In this document: piece after piece, positions 45,672 through 53,486 of the stretch
Layout of the letters: every line of letters begins with the position of its first letter
Position numbering within the stretch: position 1 is the first letter of the stretch
Assembly: GCA_944385435.1 (NCBI GenBank)
Contig: CALWXG010000010.1
Location: forward strand, 1-55,128
Reading direction: 5' to 3'
Length of the DNA stretch: 55,128 nt
From: an uncultured Oscillospiraceae bacterium
GTDB lineage: Bacteria > Bacillota > Clostridia > Oscillospirales > Oscillospiraceae
Translations under genes and position numbers: made by a program
Notes under the pieces: generated by a model
What the model saw: only the letters and a program-made list of their open reading frames with translations
Told to the model about the DNA's origin: nothing
Databases searched by the model: none

Positions 45672-46409
45672 ATGGTACAGACAGATCATGATATCGTCCG
45701 GCAGGTCTACGCCGCTAAGACGGATACCGATGCCGCGGATGATCTGATCCGCCAGTACATGGGGTTTATCCGCAGTGAAACCATCAAATTCATTCACACC
45801 GCACCGGAAAACGGGCACGAGGACGAGCTGAGCATCGCCATGCTGGCATTCTATGAGTGCATTCTGAATTATGAGAAGGGCCGGGGAGCCTTTCTTCCCT
45901 ATGCGGCCCGGGCCATCAAAAACCGTCTCATTGACTATTACCGCACCGAGCGCCGGCATGGAACGGTGATCTCCCTGCACACTCCGGTGGACGAGGAGGA
46001 GGGCCGCACCCTGCTGGACACGCTTCCGGATACCCGGGATGAGATCGAGCGCCTGGAAACCAGGCAGGCCAGTCAGCAGGAAATTGCAGAATTCGGCAGT
46101 CAGCTGGCGCGTTTTGGCATCTCCTTTTCCGATGTGGCGGACAACTGTCCCCGACAGGACCGGACCCTGTCGGCCTGCCGGCGGGTGCTGGACTTTGCCA
46201 GAACCCGTCCAGACCTGCTTCAGCAGGTGGAGCGCACTGGAAAACTCCCGATGGCAGAACTCTCCGCAGGCTCCGGAACTGACCGAAAAACCATGGAGCG
46301 GCACCGGAAATACCTCGTGGCCATTCTCCTGGCCTTTACCAATGGTTATGAGATCATCCGAGGACATCTGTACCGTCTCTCCCCGGCGAAAGGAGGCCAA
46401 CGGCAGTGA
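45672..46409 (+). CDS. sigI: Alternative sigma factor SigI
   Basis: A 245-residue sigma-70-family factor of the SigI group, which in Bacillus responds to heat and wall stress and in cellulolytic clostridia to extracellular polysaccharides. Visible are the region-2 segment AMLAFYECILNYEKGRGAF with RAIKNRLIDYYR, and a C-terminal helix-turn-helix-like segment GTDRKTMERHRKYLVAILLA. It is close to the Bacillus length of 251. The ATG at 45672 follows GGAGGGATCC; the open frame upstream to 45525 has no similarity. Its stop overlaps the rsgI start (GTGA), so the two are coupled. Confidence 0.92.
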   Translation: MVQTDHDIVRQVYAAKTDTDAADDLIRQYMGFIRSETIKFIHTAPENGHEDELSIAMLAFYECILNYEKGRGAFLPYAARAIKNRLIDYYRTERRHGTVISLHTPVDEEEGRTLLDTLPDTRDEIERLETRQASQQEIAEFGSQLARFGISFSDVADNCPRQDRTLSACRRVLDFARTRPDLLQQVERTGKLPMAELSAGSGTDRKTMERHRKYLVAILLAFTNGYEIIRGHLYRLSPAKGGQRQ

Positions 46410-47320
46410 ACTATCTTGTGATGGAAACGCACCCCGCTTATGCGGTGGTGCTGGATGAAGAGGGCCGCTTTCTCAAGGCCGCAAACCTCCGTTATCACGT
46501 AGGCGACACCATAGAACACATCGTGCCGCTGCGTCAGCCCGTACAGAAAAATACCCTTTGGATGAAATCGCTGGCCGGGGTCGCTGGTCTGGCCGCCTGC
46601 CTCTGCCTGGTTTTCTTCGGGTACTATCAGCCCAATTTCCTTCCCTACGGTACACTGCGCATCCAGATCAACCCCGACGTGGAGCTTACCGTCAGCAAAA
46701 CGGACCGGGTCCTGGATCTGGAGGGACTGAATGACGATGGCATGGAGCTCATTCAGGGCTATGACTATCACGGCAAGGACAGGGACACTGCCGCCGATGA
46801 TCTGATGGAACGGGCCATTGATATGGGCTTCCTCTCGGACGGTGATACCGTCTCCATTACGGTCACCAGTTCTGACCTGGATTGGCAAGTCCGGGAGGAG
46901 ACGGAGCTGCGTCAGCACCTGGAAGAGCGGTACGGAGACACAGTTGTCATCCGGCTGGGCGGAGATGACATCCAGCCCGCTCCCAGCGATGAGATTGAAA
47001 TTGTGATCCCCGTTGTCACACCCGCCCCTGAGACCGCGCCGCCTGCCTCGCCTGCTCCCCCAACCACTCCGCCTACCGTCCTCCCCACTGAGCCGGTCAT
47101 CCCATCCACTGAACCGGATGATGATGACGATGATGATGACGATGACGATGATGATGATGATGACGATAATGACTGGGGCGACGATGATTGGAATAATGAT
47201 GACTGGGATGACGATGGTCCCTACGATGACGATTGGGACGATGACGACGACGGCGATGACCGGTATGACGATGACCGGGACGATGACGACTGGGATGACG
47301 ACGACTGGGACGATGACTGA
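46406..47320 (+). CDS. rsgI: Anti-sigma-I factor RsgI with Asp/Trp-rich surface tail
   Basis: A 304-residue membrane anti-sigma factor. Residues 1-48 are the cytoplasmic RsgI_N domain (AYAVVLDEEGRFLKA). A membrane helix lies near residues 53-72. Residues about 80-155 form the extracytoplasmic RsgI domain (INPDVELTV to GFLSDGDTVSI). A Pro/Thr-rich linker follows, then from residue 238 to the end an extreme acidic tail: 17 consecutive Asp and then Asp/Trp motifs such as GPYDDDWDDDD. In other clostridia this position carries ligand-binding modules, so the tail is probably the sensory part. The start is GTG 46406 after AAAGGAGG. Base composition of the tail is repetitive GAT/GAC. Confidence 0.9.
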   Translation: MNYLVMETHPAYAVVLDEEGRFLKAANLRYHVGDTIEHIVPLRQPVQKNTLWMKSLAGVAGLAACLCLVFFGYYQPNFLPYGTLRIQINPDVELTVSKTDRVLDLEGLNDDGMELIQGYDYHGKDRDTAADDLMERAIDMGFLSDGDTVSITVTSSDLDWQVREETELRQHLEERYGDTVVIRLGGDDIQPAPSDEIEIVIPVVTPAPETAPPASPAPPTTPPTVLPTEPVIPSTEPDDDDDDDDDDDDDDDDDNDWGDDDWNNDDWDDDGPYDDDWDDDDDGDDRYDDDRDDDDWDDDDWDDD

Positions 47321-47323
47321 CCG

Positions 47324-47350
47324 AACATCATTTTATGTTGAAAAATGATG
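47324..47350 (+). terminator. Hairpin after rsgI
   Basis: A 10-bp A/T-rich inverted repeat (ACATCATTTT with AAAATGATGT) starting 4 nt after the rsgI stop. There is no following U run, so its role may be mRNA 3' protection rather than termination. Confidence 0.45.
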
Positions 47351-47356
47351 TCTCTA

Positions 47357-47383
47357 CCCCGATTTCCGCTGGACTGCCGCGTA
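47357..47383 (+). promoter_or_regulatory. Sigma-I-type promoter element, distal to the lipoprotein gene
   Basis: CCCC (47357-47360), 19 nt, CGTA (47380-47383), followed by TTCTCC. Same spacing as at 45613 and 47449. Confidence 0.6.
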
Positions 47384-47448
47384 TTCTCCCTGTGACAGTG
47401 GAAGAAAACCATTGCCCAGGAAAAAAGAAAAAATTTTTTATGAGTTGA

Positions 47449-47475
47449 CCCCGGTTTCCATCCGGCTGGACCGTA
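47449..47475 (+). promoter_or_regulatory. Sigma-I-type promoter element, proximal to the lipoprotein gene
   Basis: CCCC (47449-47452), 19 nt, CGTA (47472-47475), followed by TCCTTCC. The start would give a leader of about 60 nt to ATG 47542. Confidence 0.65.
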
Positions 47476-47541
47476 TCCTTCCATCGTAAAGCACAGAACA
47501 CAAAAAATAAAACAAAGCAAATCTGATAGGAGATGAACGAC

Positions 47542-48678
47542 ATGAAAAAGAACCGGAAAATGAATCTGTTTGGACTGGCTCTCACCGCCGTCCTCTCCCT
47601 TTCCCTGCTGGCCTCCTGCGGAACTGAAAGCAGCACTCCCCCCGCTCAAAGCGCTCCGCCCTCCTCTCCGCCCGTTGCGGAGAACACAAGCAACGACTCC
47701 GCCGTAGGCAGCGTGCTGCTGTGCGTCAACCCGGAAATCGAGATGTCCTACGACGACAGAGGCAACGTGGTGGAACTCAACGCCCTGAATCCCGACGGCC
47801 AGACCGTACTCAGCGGCTACACCGGATATCAGGGTAATTCCTGTATGACCGTCATCGGCGAGCTGGTGGGCCGGATCAACGACAATGGCTACTTCGATGC
47901 CACCATTGACGGACACGAAAAGAACATCGTGCTGAAGATGGCCCGGGGTTCTGTATACCCCAGCGAGCAGTTCCTCAATGAACTGGCCCAGGCGGTCCGG
48001 ACCGCGGTGGAGGCCGATCAGATCGGCTCCCGTGCCGTCCCTCTGGATCAGGATGACTATGACGATGTCTACGGCGAAAAAGGGTACATCAACGCGCAGG
48101 CCGCTCAGGGTCTGCTTTCCGCCCAGTTGGAGCGGGATGACCTGCAGTTCGTAGAAAAAGAGTATGATCTTGATGACGGAGAATACGAAGTGGAGTTCGT
48201 CATGGACGGTGTGGAGTATGAGTATGAAGTAAATGCTTACACCGGGAAGATCACCGAGATGGAGATGGAGCACCCGGACGACGATCTTTACGGAGACGAC
48301 CGGTACGATGATGACTGGGACGACCGGTATGACGATGACTGGGATGACGACGACGGCCCCTACGATGACGATTGGGACGACGACGATGATGACTGGTACG
48401 ACGATCCCACCGGAGATGACTACTGGGATGATGACGACGACGGCCCCTATGATGACGATTGGGACGACGATGATGACTGGTACGATGACCCCACCGGGGA
48501 TGATTACTGGGATGATGACGACGACGACGGCGACGACCGGTACGACTATGACTGGGATGACCGGTATGACGATGACTGGGATGACGATGACTGGGATGAC
48601 GATGACTGGGATGACGATGACTGGGATGACGATGACTGGGATGACGACGACTGGGACGATGACGACTGGGATGACTGA
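47542..48678 (+). CDS. Lipoprotein with RsgI-type domain, PepSY domain and Asp/Trp repeat tail
   Basis: A 378-residue secreted lipoprotein. The signal peptide has a lipobox LLASC (Cys near residue 29). A Pro/Ser linker leads to a domain at about residues 55-165 that repeats the RsgI extracytoplasmic pattern (VNPEIEMS, ALNPDGQTVLSGY, INDNGYFDATID). A PepSY-like domain follows (about 178-243, GYINAQAAQGLLSAQL to YEYEVNAYTGKI). From residue 246 to 378 the chain is Asp/Trp/Tyr repeats, including two 28-29-residue units and seven WDDDD units. AGGAG sets ATG 47542; ATG 47533 is the alternative. Two sigma-I-type elements precede it. It has no described function; it may present or buffer the ligand sensed by RsgI. 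Confidence 0.85.
   Translation: MKKNRKMNLFGLALTAVLSLSLLASCGTESSTPPAQSAPPSSPPVAENTSNDSAVGSVLLCVNPEIEMSYDDRGNVVELNALNPDGQTVLSGYTGYQGNSCMTVIGELVGRINDNGYFDATIDGHEKNIVLKMARGSVYPSEQFLNELAQAVRTAVEADQIGSRAVPLDQDDYDDVYGEKGYINAQAAQGLLSAQLERDDLQFVEKEYDLDDGEYEVEFVMDGVEYEYEVNAYTGKITEMEMEHPDDDLYGDDRYDDDWDDRYDDDWDDDDGPYDDDWDDDDDDWYDDPTGDDYWDDDDDGPYDDDWDDDDDWYDDPTGDDYWDDDDDDGDDRYDYDWDDRYDDDWDDDDWDDDDWDDDDWDDDDWDDDDWDDDDWDD
48355..48525 (+). repeat. 87/84-bp tandem duplication in the lipoprotein tail
   Basis: Two near-identical units begin at 48355 and 48442, each encoding GPYDDDW, WYDDPTGDDYW and acidic runs. They differ by one Asp codon and a few silent changes. Confidence 0.8.
48577..48675 (+). repeat. 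15-bp tandem repeat coding WDDDD units
   Basis: TGG codons occur exactly every 15 nt at 48577, 48592, 48607, 48622, 48637, 48652 and 48667. The intervening codons are GAT/GAC, nearly identical in each unit. The in-frame unit allows length change without a frameshift. Confidence 0.92.
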
Positions 48679-48713
48679 GTAAACCGTCTCTCTCAGAACC
48701 GGATACAGCAGCG

Positions 48714-48744
48714 AACAAGGCCGGGGCAACGCCCCGGCCTTGTT
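48714..48744 (+). terminator. Terminator between the lipoprotein and aldo/keto reductase genes
   Basis: A perfect 14-bp GC-rich stem (48714-48727 with 48731-48744) with a 3-nt loop, located between convergent genes. The U run is weak in both directions. Confidence 0.7.
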
Positions 48745-48761
48745 GATCTTCCTGCCAGTTC

Positions 48762-49886
48762 TTAGTTCAGCTTTTCACAAAAGTCGTCCATGATCTCGGA
48801 AATCTTGATCTGCTGCGGGCAAACCGCCTCACAGCTGCGGCAGCCGATGCAGGCGGAGGGCCGCTTGTCCTCCGGCAGCGCCTGAAGTGCCATTGGGGCA
48901 AGAAAACCGCCGCCGGTAAAGGTGTGTTCATTATACAGCTTGATCAAATTGGGAATATCCAGACCCTGCGGGCAGTGAGCTGTACAGTAGTGGCAGGCTG
49001 TACAGGGCACTGCGCTGACCATGTGCCCCGCAATCTCCAGCAGGGTATTCCACTCCTGCTCACTGAGGGGTTTCTTCTGTTCAAAGGTCTCAAGATTGGC
49101 CTTCAGCTGATCAAAATCAGACATGCCGGAAAGCACCATGGTCACCCCGGGAATACTCTGCAGAAAACGGAACGCCCAGCCCGGAACCGTCTCCTCCGGC
49201 CGCAGGCCCCTGAGGACAGCGGCATCCGGATCCGGCAGTTTCGCCAGCCGACCGCCGCGCAGAGGCTCCATCACCCAGACTGGAAGGCCGTAGGACTCAA
49301 GCAGCTCCACCTTGTTCCTGGCATCCTGGAATGTCCAGTCGAGGTAGTTCAGCTGGATCTGGCAAAACTCCATATGTTTGCCGTATGCGTCCAGGAAACG
49401 CTTCATCACATCGCAGCTTCCATGGGCAGAAAAGCCAAGATGACGGATCCGGCCCTGCTTTTTCTGTTCCAGCAGGTAGTCCAGAATACCGTACTTCTCA
49501 TCCAGGTAATAGTCAATGTTCATCTCGCACACGTTGTGGAACAGATAAAAATCGAAATAGTCCACCCCGCACTTTTCCAGCTGTGTTTCGAATATTTCCT
49601 TCACCTTCGGCATGTTGGCCAGATCATAGCCGGGAAATTTGGTGGCCAGGAAATAGCGGTCCCTGGGGTAATTTCCCAGCGCTTTCCCGATCACCAGTTC
49701 CGAGTTTCCGTTGTGATATCCCCATGCTGTGTCAAAATAGTTGATCCCGTGCTCCATGGCATAGGCCACCATGCGTTCGGTTTCCGCCGCGTCAACATCG
49801 CCGTCATCCTGACTGTTCCTGGGCAGGCGCATACATCCCATTCCCAGGGAAGACAGCTGCAGATCCTGAAAAGTCTCGTATACCAT
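48762..49886 (-). CDS. Aldo/keto reductase with C-terminal 4Fe-4S domain
   Basis: A 374-residue fusion common in clostridia. Residues about 1-270 are an aldo/keto reductase TIM-barrel (SLGMGCMRLPR, FDTAWGYHNG with the catalytic Tyr, LATKFPG). The C-terminal region has ferredoxin-type cysteines in CTACHYCTAHCPQG and CIGCRSCEAVCPQ, enough for two [4Fe-4S] clusters. The protein could couple electron transfer to reduction of a carbonyl; substrate unknown. GGAGAG precedes ATG 49886; the frame upstream lacks a start context. On the minus strand a TATAGT box (49959-49954) may be its -10. Confidence 0.92.
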   Translation of the reverse strand: MVYETFQDLQLSSLGMGCMRLPRNSQDDGDVDAAETERMVAYAMEHGINYFDTAWGYHNGNSELVIGKALGNYPRDRYFLATKFPGYDLANMPKVKEIFETQLEKCGVDYFDFYLFHNVCEMNIDYYLDEKYGILDYLLEQKKQGRIRHLGFSAHGSCDVMKRFLDAYGKHMEFCQIQLNYLDWTFQDARNKVELLESYGLPVWVMEPLRGGRLAKLPDPDAAVLRGLRPEETVPGWAFRFLQSIPGVTMVLSGMSDFDQLKANLETFEQKKPLSEQEWNTLLEIAGHMVSAVPCTACHYCTAHCPQGLDIPNLIKLYNEHTFTGGGFLAPMALQALPEDKRPSACIGCRSCEAVCPQQIKISEIMDDFCEKLN

Positions 49887-49932
49887 AAGTTCTCTCCATT
49901 CCAATTCAACCTGCGCAAACGCAGGGGACCAT

Positions 49933-49961
49933 TTTTGTGTCGTCCTGTGGAACACTATACT
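49933..49961 (+). promoter_or_regulatory. Possible promoter of the VWA-lipoprotein operon
   Basis: TTTTGT (49933-49938) and TATACT (49956-49961) with a 17-nt spacer. The -35 is weak. It overlaps a potential minus-strand -10 for the aldo/keto reductase. A small CTGATC-AAA-GATCAG hairpin (50097-50111) lies just before the ribosome site. Confidence 0.35.
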
Positions 49962-50132
49962 ACAAAACACATCCCGCCGTACAGATATTTTTGTGCAGAC
50001 ACAATCTTTACATTTCTTTTACCGTTCTGCTCTATCAGAAATCCGCGGCAGATGATACGGTTAGCTTGGGAATCTATATGCATGTATCAAGTGCCGCTGA
50101 TCAAAGATCAGAAATTGGAAAGGAGTTTCTCT

Positions 50133-51737
50133 ATGAAACGAAACAAGTTTCTGTTGTTGGTTTTACTGCTGTTTTCCCTTCTCTTATCGGCCTGCGGTAC
50201 TCCATCGGCCAGTGAAACGGACCAGGGAAATCCCCAGCTGAATGTGGGAGGCAGCGTGACCTTGCGCATCCTCTCCGGATCGGAAAACCAGGAACTGGAG
50301 GAAATCCTGGCCGATTTTGCCCGGGAGTACAAAATCAACATTGAAATGGAGTACAAAGGGTCCCTGGATATTATGCGCACGCTCCAGGGCGACCCCTCTG
50401 ACTACGACGCCGTCTGGCCGGCCAGCAGCCTTTGGCTGACCGCAGGAGACACCAGCTACCGGGTCAAGCACGCCCAGTCCATCTCCATCACCCCGGTGGT
50501 ATTTGGCATCCGGCAGAGCCTGGCCGAGGAGCTGGGGTTTGTGGGGGCGGAGGTCTCGGTGTCCGACCTTCTGGAGGCGATCCAGTCTGGAAAGCTGAAC
50601 TTCTGCATGACCTCCGCCACCCAGTCCAATTCCGGCTGCAGCGCCTACATCGGATTTCTCTATGCCCTGCTGGGCAATCCGGACATGATCACCCAGGAGG
50701 ATCTCCAGGATCCCGGACTGACGGAGGAGATCACCGCGCTGCTCTCCGGTGTGGACCGTTCCTCCGGAAGTTCCGACTGGCTGAAGGATCTGTTCCTCAT
50801 GGGCGGCTACGACGCCATGGTCAACTACGAGTGTCTGATCATCAGCGCCAACCAGGAGCTGGAGGCCAGAGGCGAGGAGACCCTGTATGCCGTCTACCCC
50901 TATGACGGCCTGTCCATCGCGGACTCGCCCCTGGGCTATGTGGACAACGGAGAGGATAAGAAGGAGGAGGCGTTCCTTCAGCTCCAGGAATATCTGCTCT
51001 CCGACGAGGTGCAAAACCGGATTCAGCGCACCGGCCGGCGCACCGGGTATGAAGGTGTGGCCGCGGAAAACGAGGACGTGTTCCGCTCTGACTGGGGCAT
51101 TCAGCCCCAGCGGGTGCTCTCCCCCATCCGCATGCCCTCCACGGATGTGCTGTTTGAATGCCTGAATCTCTATCAGACCCAGTTCCGCAAGCCCTCCCTC
51201 ACCGTCTACTGTCTGGACTATTCCGGCAGTATGTCCGGTGAGGGCTGGGATCAGATGGTGGAGGCCATGTCCTACATTCTGGATCAGGACAAAGCCCGGG
51301 CCAATTTCCTCCAGGCATCTCAGAATGAGATCAACATTCTCATTCCCTTCGACAGCTGGCCCAGAGATGTGTACACAGCCCAGGGCAACGGCTCCGCGCT
51401 GGAGGCGCTGTACGATCAGGTGACGGCGGAGGAGGCCACCGGCGGCACGGATATCTATGCCGCCGCCGTGGAGGGTCTCCAACAGCTGGAAGGTTATGAT
51501 CTGAGTCAGTATGTTCCGGCGATCATCCTCCTCACGGACGGCATGTCCAGCGGCACTCTCTCCGACTTCCAGGACAGCTATGAGGCACTGGGCGCGGACA
51601 TTCCGGTCTTCTCCATCATGTTCGGCGACGCAGATCCCACCCAGCTGGAGGAACTGGCCGAGCTGACCAACGCCAGGGTCTTTGACGGCCGGGAAGATCT
51701 GATCGGCGCATTCCGCAGCGTGAAAGGATACAACTGA
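50133..51737 (+). CDS. Lipoprotein with solute-binding fold fused to a von Willebrand A domain
   Basis: A 534-residue surface lipoprotein: signal peptide with lipobox LLSAC (Cys near 22), then a type-2 periplasmic-binding-like domain (about residues 38-330, with TLRILSGSENQ, YKGSLDIM and TSATQSNSGCSAY), then a VWA domain (about 355-534). The metal-ion-dependent adhesion site is complete: DYSGSMS, GGTDIY and LTDGMSSG. Such fusions occur beside XpaC/TelA-type genes. The product may bind a ligand and interact in a Mg-dependent way with a partner. GGAAAGGAG precedes ATG 50133; the longer open frame upstream is excluded because the signal peptide begins here. Confidence 0.88.
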   Translation: MKRNKFLLLVLLLFSLLLSACGTPSASETDQGNPQLNVGGSVTLRILSGSENQELEEILADFAREYKINIEMEYKGSLDIMRTLQGDPSDYDAVWPASSLWLTAGDTSYRVKHAQSISITPVVFGIRQSLAEELGFVGAEVSVSDLLEAIQSGKLNFCMTSATQSNSGCSAYIGFLYALLGNPDMITQEDLQDPGLTEEITALLSGVDRSSGSSDWLKDLFLMGGYDAMVNYECLIISANQELEARGEETLYAVYPYDGLSIADSPLGYVDNGEDKKEEAFLQLQEYLLSDEVQNRIQRTGRRTGYEGVAAENEDVFRSDWGIQPQRVLSPIRMPSTDVLFECLNLYQTQFRKPSLTVYCLDYSGSMSGEGWDQMVEAMSYILDQDKARANFLQASQNEINILIPFDSWPRDVYTAQGNGSALEALYDQVTAEEATGGTDIYAAAVEGLQQLEGYDLSQYVPAIILLTDGMSSGTLSDFQDSYEALGADIPVFSIMFGDADPTQLEELAELTNARVFDGREDLIGAFRSVKGYN

Positions 51738-51740
51738 TTT

Positions 51741-52376
51741 ATGAAAAAAGGACAACTCAGACAACTTCTGCTCTCCATTCCCGCCGGAATCGTGGTGTTT
51801 CTGGTGCTCTGGCTGGGTCTGCACTGGCACTTTCTGCTCTGCGCCGTGCTGGCTGTGGGCATCTACCTGGCCATCTACTTTCTGCTCACACCCAAACCGG
51901 ACCGGAACGTCATGTACTTTGCCAGCCGACCGGACGGAGAGGAAATGGCAGCCAGCATGCGGGAGGCCTGGCAGGACCTTCAGGCCATCCGCAAAGCCGC
52001 TGACCAGATCACCGACATCCCCACCCAGCACAACGCCCAGCAGCTGGCCAAGACCGGAGAGCACATCTATCAATATCTCCACGACCAGCCGGAAAAAATC
52101 CCCACTGCCCGCCGGTTTCTCACCTACTATCTGGACACGGTGGGCAGGATTCTGGAACAATATATCAAATACCAGCAGTCCGGACTGCATACGTCCGAGG
52201 TGCGGGCGTTTCAGAATAAGGTGCGCGCCGTGCTGCCCAAGCTGAAGGCCGGTTTTGACGAGCAGCTGACCCAGCTGATGGCATCGGAGCGCTTTGATGT
52301 GGAAGCGGATATGAAGGTTGTGGAAGGACTTCTGGATACGGAGGGATTTGCATGCAGCGAAAACGCGGAATCATAA
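51741..52376 (+). CDS. XpaC-like membrane protein
   Basis: A 211-residue protein with two N-terminal membrane helices (about residues 9-27 and 31-49), then a long helical cytoplasmic domain (IRKAADQI to LTQLMASERFDVEADM). This layout matches the 5-bromo-4-chloroindolyl phosphate hydrolysis (XpaC) family, usually found with TelA-type toxic-anion-resistance proteins. No telA is seen here. It begins 3 nt after the VWA-lipoprotein stop. Actual enzymatic activity of the family is doubtful. Confidence 0.65.
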   Translation: MKKGQLRQLLLSIPAGIVVFLVLWLGLHWHFLLCAVLAVGIYLAIYFLLTPKPDRNVMYFASRPDGEEMAASMREAWQDLQAIRKAADQITDIPTQHNAQQLAKTGEHIYQYLHDQPEKIPTARRFLTYYLDTVGRILEQYIKYQQSGLHTSEVRAFQNKVRAVLPKLKAGFDEQLTQLMASERFDVEADMKVVEGLLDTEGFACSENAES

Positions 52377-53416
52377 TCGGCCTGATTATTCTGGTGGCCG
52401 TCATTGCAGTCGCGGGAATCTATATCATGATGGGCGGCGGTCAGCCCACTGTGGAACTGAAAGGCTATGTGGGCGGCGAAAAGATCGGCCTTCTGGAAGA
52501 TCCGGAGGTGCAGGAAATTCTGGAGCGGGACTATCATGTGGTGCTGGACTACGCCAAGGCCGGTTCTCTGGATATGGTGACCGCAGACCACACCGGGCGG
52601 GATTTTCTCTTCCCCTCCAGCCAGAACGCCCTGGAGTATTACGAGCAGGTGTGCGGCTCCCCGGTCCAAAGCGAGATTGTGTTCAACACTCCCATTGTGC
52701 TGTATACCCATCAGCCGATCCTGGAGGCCCTGCTGGACTGCGGCATGGTGACCCAGCGGGACAACTGCTACTACATGGATATGCAGGCGCTGGTCTCCGC
52801 CATTGAAAGCGGCACCAAATGGGCCGATCTGGGCCTTCCGGAGCTCTACGGCACCGTGGCGGTGAACACCACCGATCCGGTGCGCTCCAATTCGGGCAAC
52901 ATGTTTGCCGGCCTGCTGGCCAACGTGCTGTGCGGCGGCGTGGCGGACGAGGGCAGCGTGGATCAGATTCTCCCCCGCCTGCAGTCCATCTTTGAGAAGC
53001 TGGGGTACATGGAATCCTCCTCTTCGGATCTGTTTGATCAGTTCCTGAAGACCGGGATGGGCGCCAAGCCCATGATCGCGGCCTATGAGAACCAGCTGCT
53101 GGAATTCGCCGTGGAAAATCCGGACGACTGGGCACAGCTGAAGGACGATATCGTCATGATCTACCCCACCCCCACCGTCTGGTCTTCCCACATCTACATC
53201 GCCATGGATGAGGCCGGTTCCGCCGGCATCGACGCGCTGATGGATCCCGAGGTACAGAGGCTGGCCTGGGAAAAGCACGGCTTCCGCACCGATGTGTCCG
53301 GCACGGATTCCGACCAGGAACAGTTCGGCGTGCCTGAACTGGCCTCCTCCATCACTCAGGTGGCCTCCATGCCCAGCTACCGGACCATGGAAAAGATCAT
53401 TGACGCACTCTCATAA
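52352..53416 (+). CDS. Membrane-anchored solute-binding-like protein
   Basis: A 354-residue protein with an N-terminal signal anchor (about residues 6-28, GIIIGLIILVAVIAVAGIYI) and an extracytoplasmic binding-protein fold. It shares with the gene at 50133 the pattern of a strand followed by GSLDM/GSLDI and a SSQNA/SSLW step, suggesting paralogy. Additional segments are VNTTDPVRSNSGN and VMIYPTPTVWSSH. It overlaps the XpaC-like gene by 25 nt, with GGAGG 6 nt before ATG. There is no permease in the operon, so a transport role is not supported; sensing is more likely. Confidence 0.8.
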   Translation: MQRKRGIIIGLIILVAVIAVAGIYIMMGGGQPTVELKGYVGGEKIGLLEDPEVQEILERDYHVVLDYAKAGSLDMVTADHTGRDFLFPSSQNALEYYEQVCGSPVQSEIVFNTPIVLYTHQPILEALLDCGMVTQRDNCYYMDMQALVSAIESGTKWADLGLPELYGTVAVNTTDPVRSNSGNMFAGLLANVLCGGVADEGSVDQILPRLQSIFEKLGYMESSSSDLFDQFLKTGMGAKPMIAAYENQLLEFAVENPDDWAQLKDDIVMIYPTPTVWSSHIYIAMDEAGSAGIDALMDPEVQRLAWEKHGFRTDVSGTDSDQEQFGVPELASSITQVASMPSYRTMEKIIDALS

Positions 53417-53430
53417 TGGGCGCAGGAAAC

Positions 53431-53476
53431 AACACCGGCGGCATGTCCTTTGCGGGGCATGCCGCCGGTGTTCTCT
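53431..53476 (+). terminator. Terminator of the VWA/XpaC operon
   Basis: A perfect 15-bp stem (53431-53445 with 53458-53472) with a 12-nt loop, then a U-rich CTCTTTCT stretch. It lies between convergent genes. Confidence 0.82.
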
Positions 53477-53486
53477 TTCTCAGGCA

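Noticed and set aside
48577-48675. CRISPR-like periodicity
   Set aside because: The units are 15 bp, contiguous and coding, without unique spacers.
47221-48729. 502-codon minus-strand frame rich in Ile/Val/Pro over the lipoprotein gene
   Set aside because: It is the reverse reading of the GAT/GAC/TGG repeats (VIPVIVIPV). The plus strand has a signal peptide, lipobox and domains.
48924-50132. 5' extension of the VWA-lipoprotein frame
   Set aside because: It is antisense to the aldo/keto reductase; the signal peptide and ribosome site place the start at 50133.
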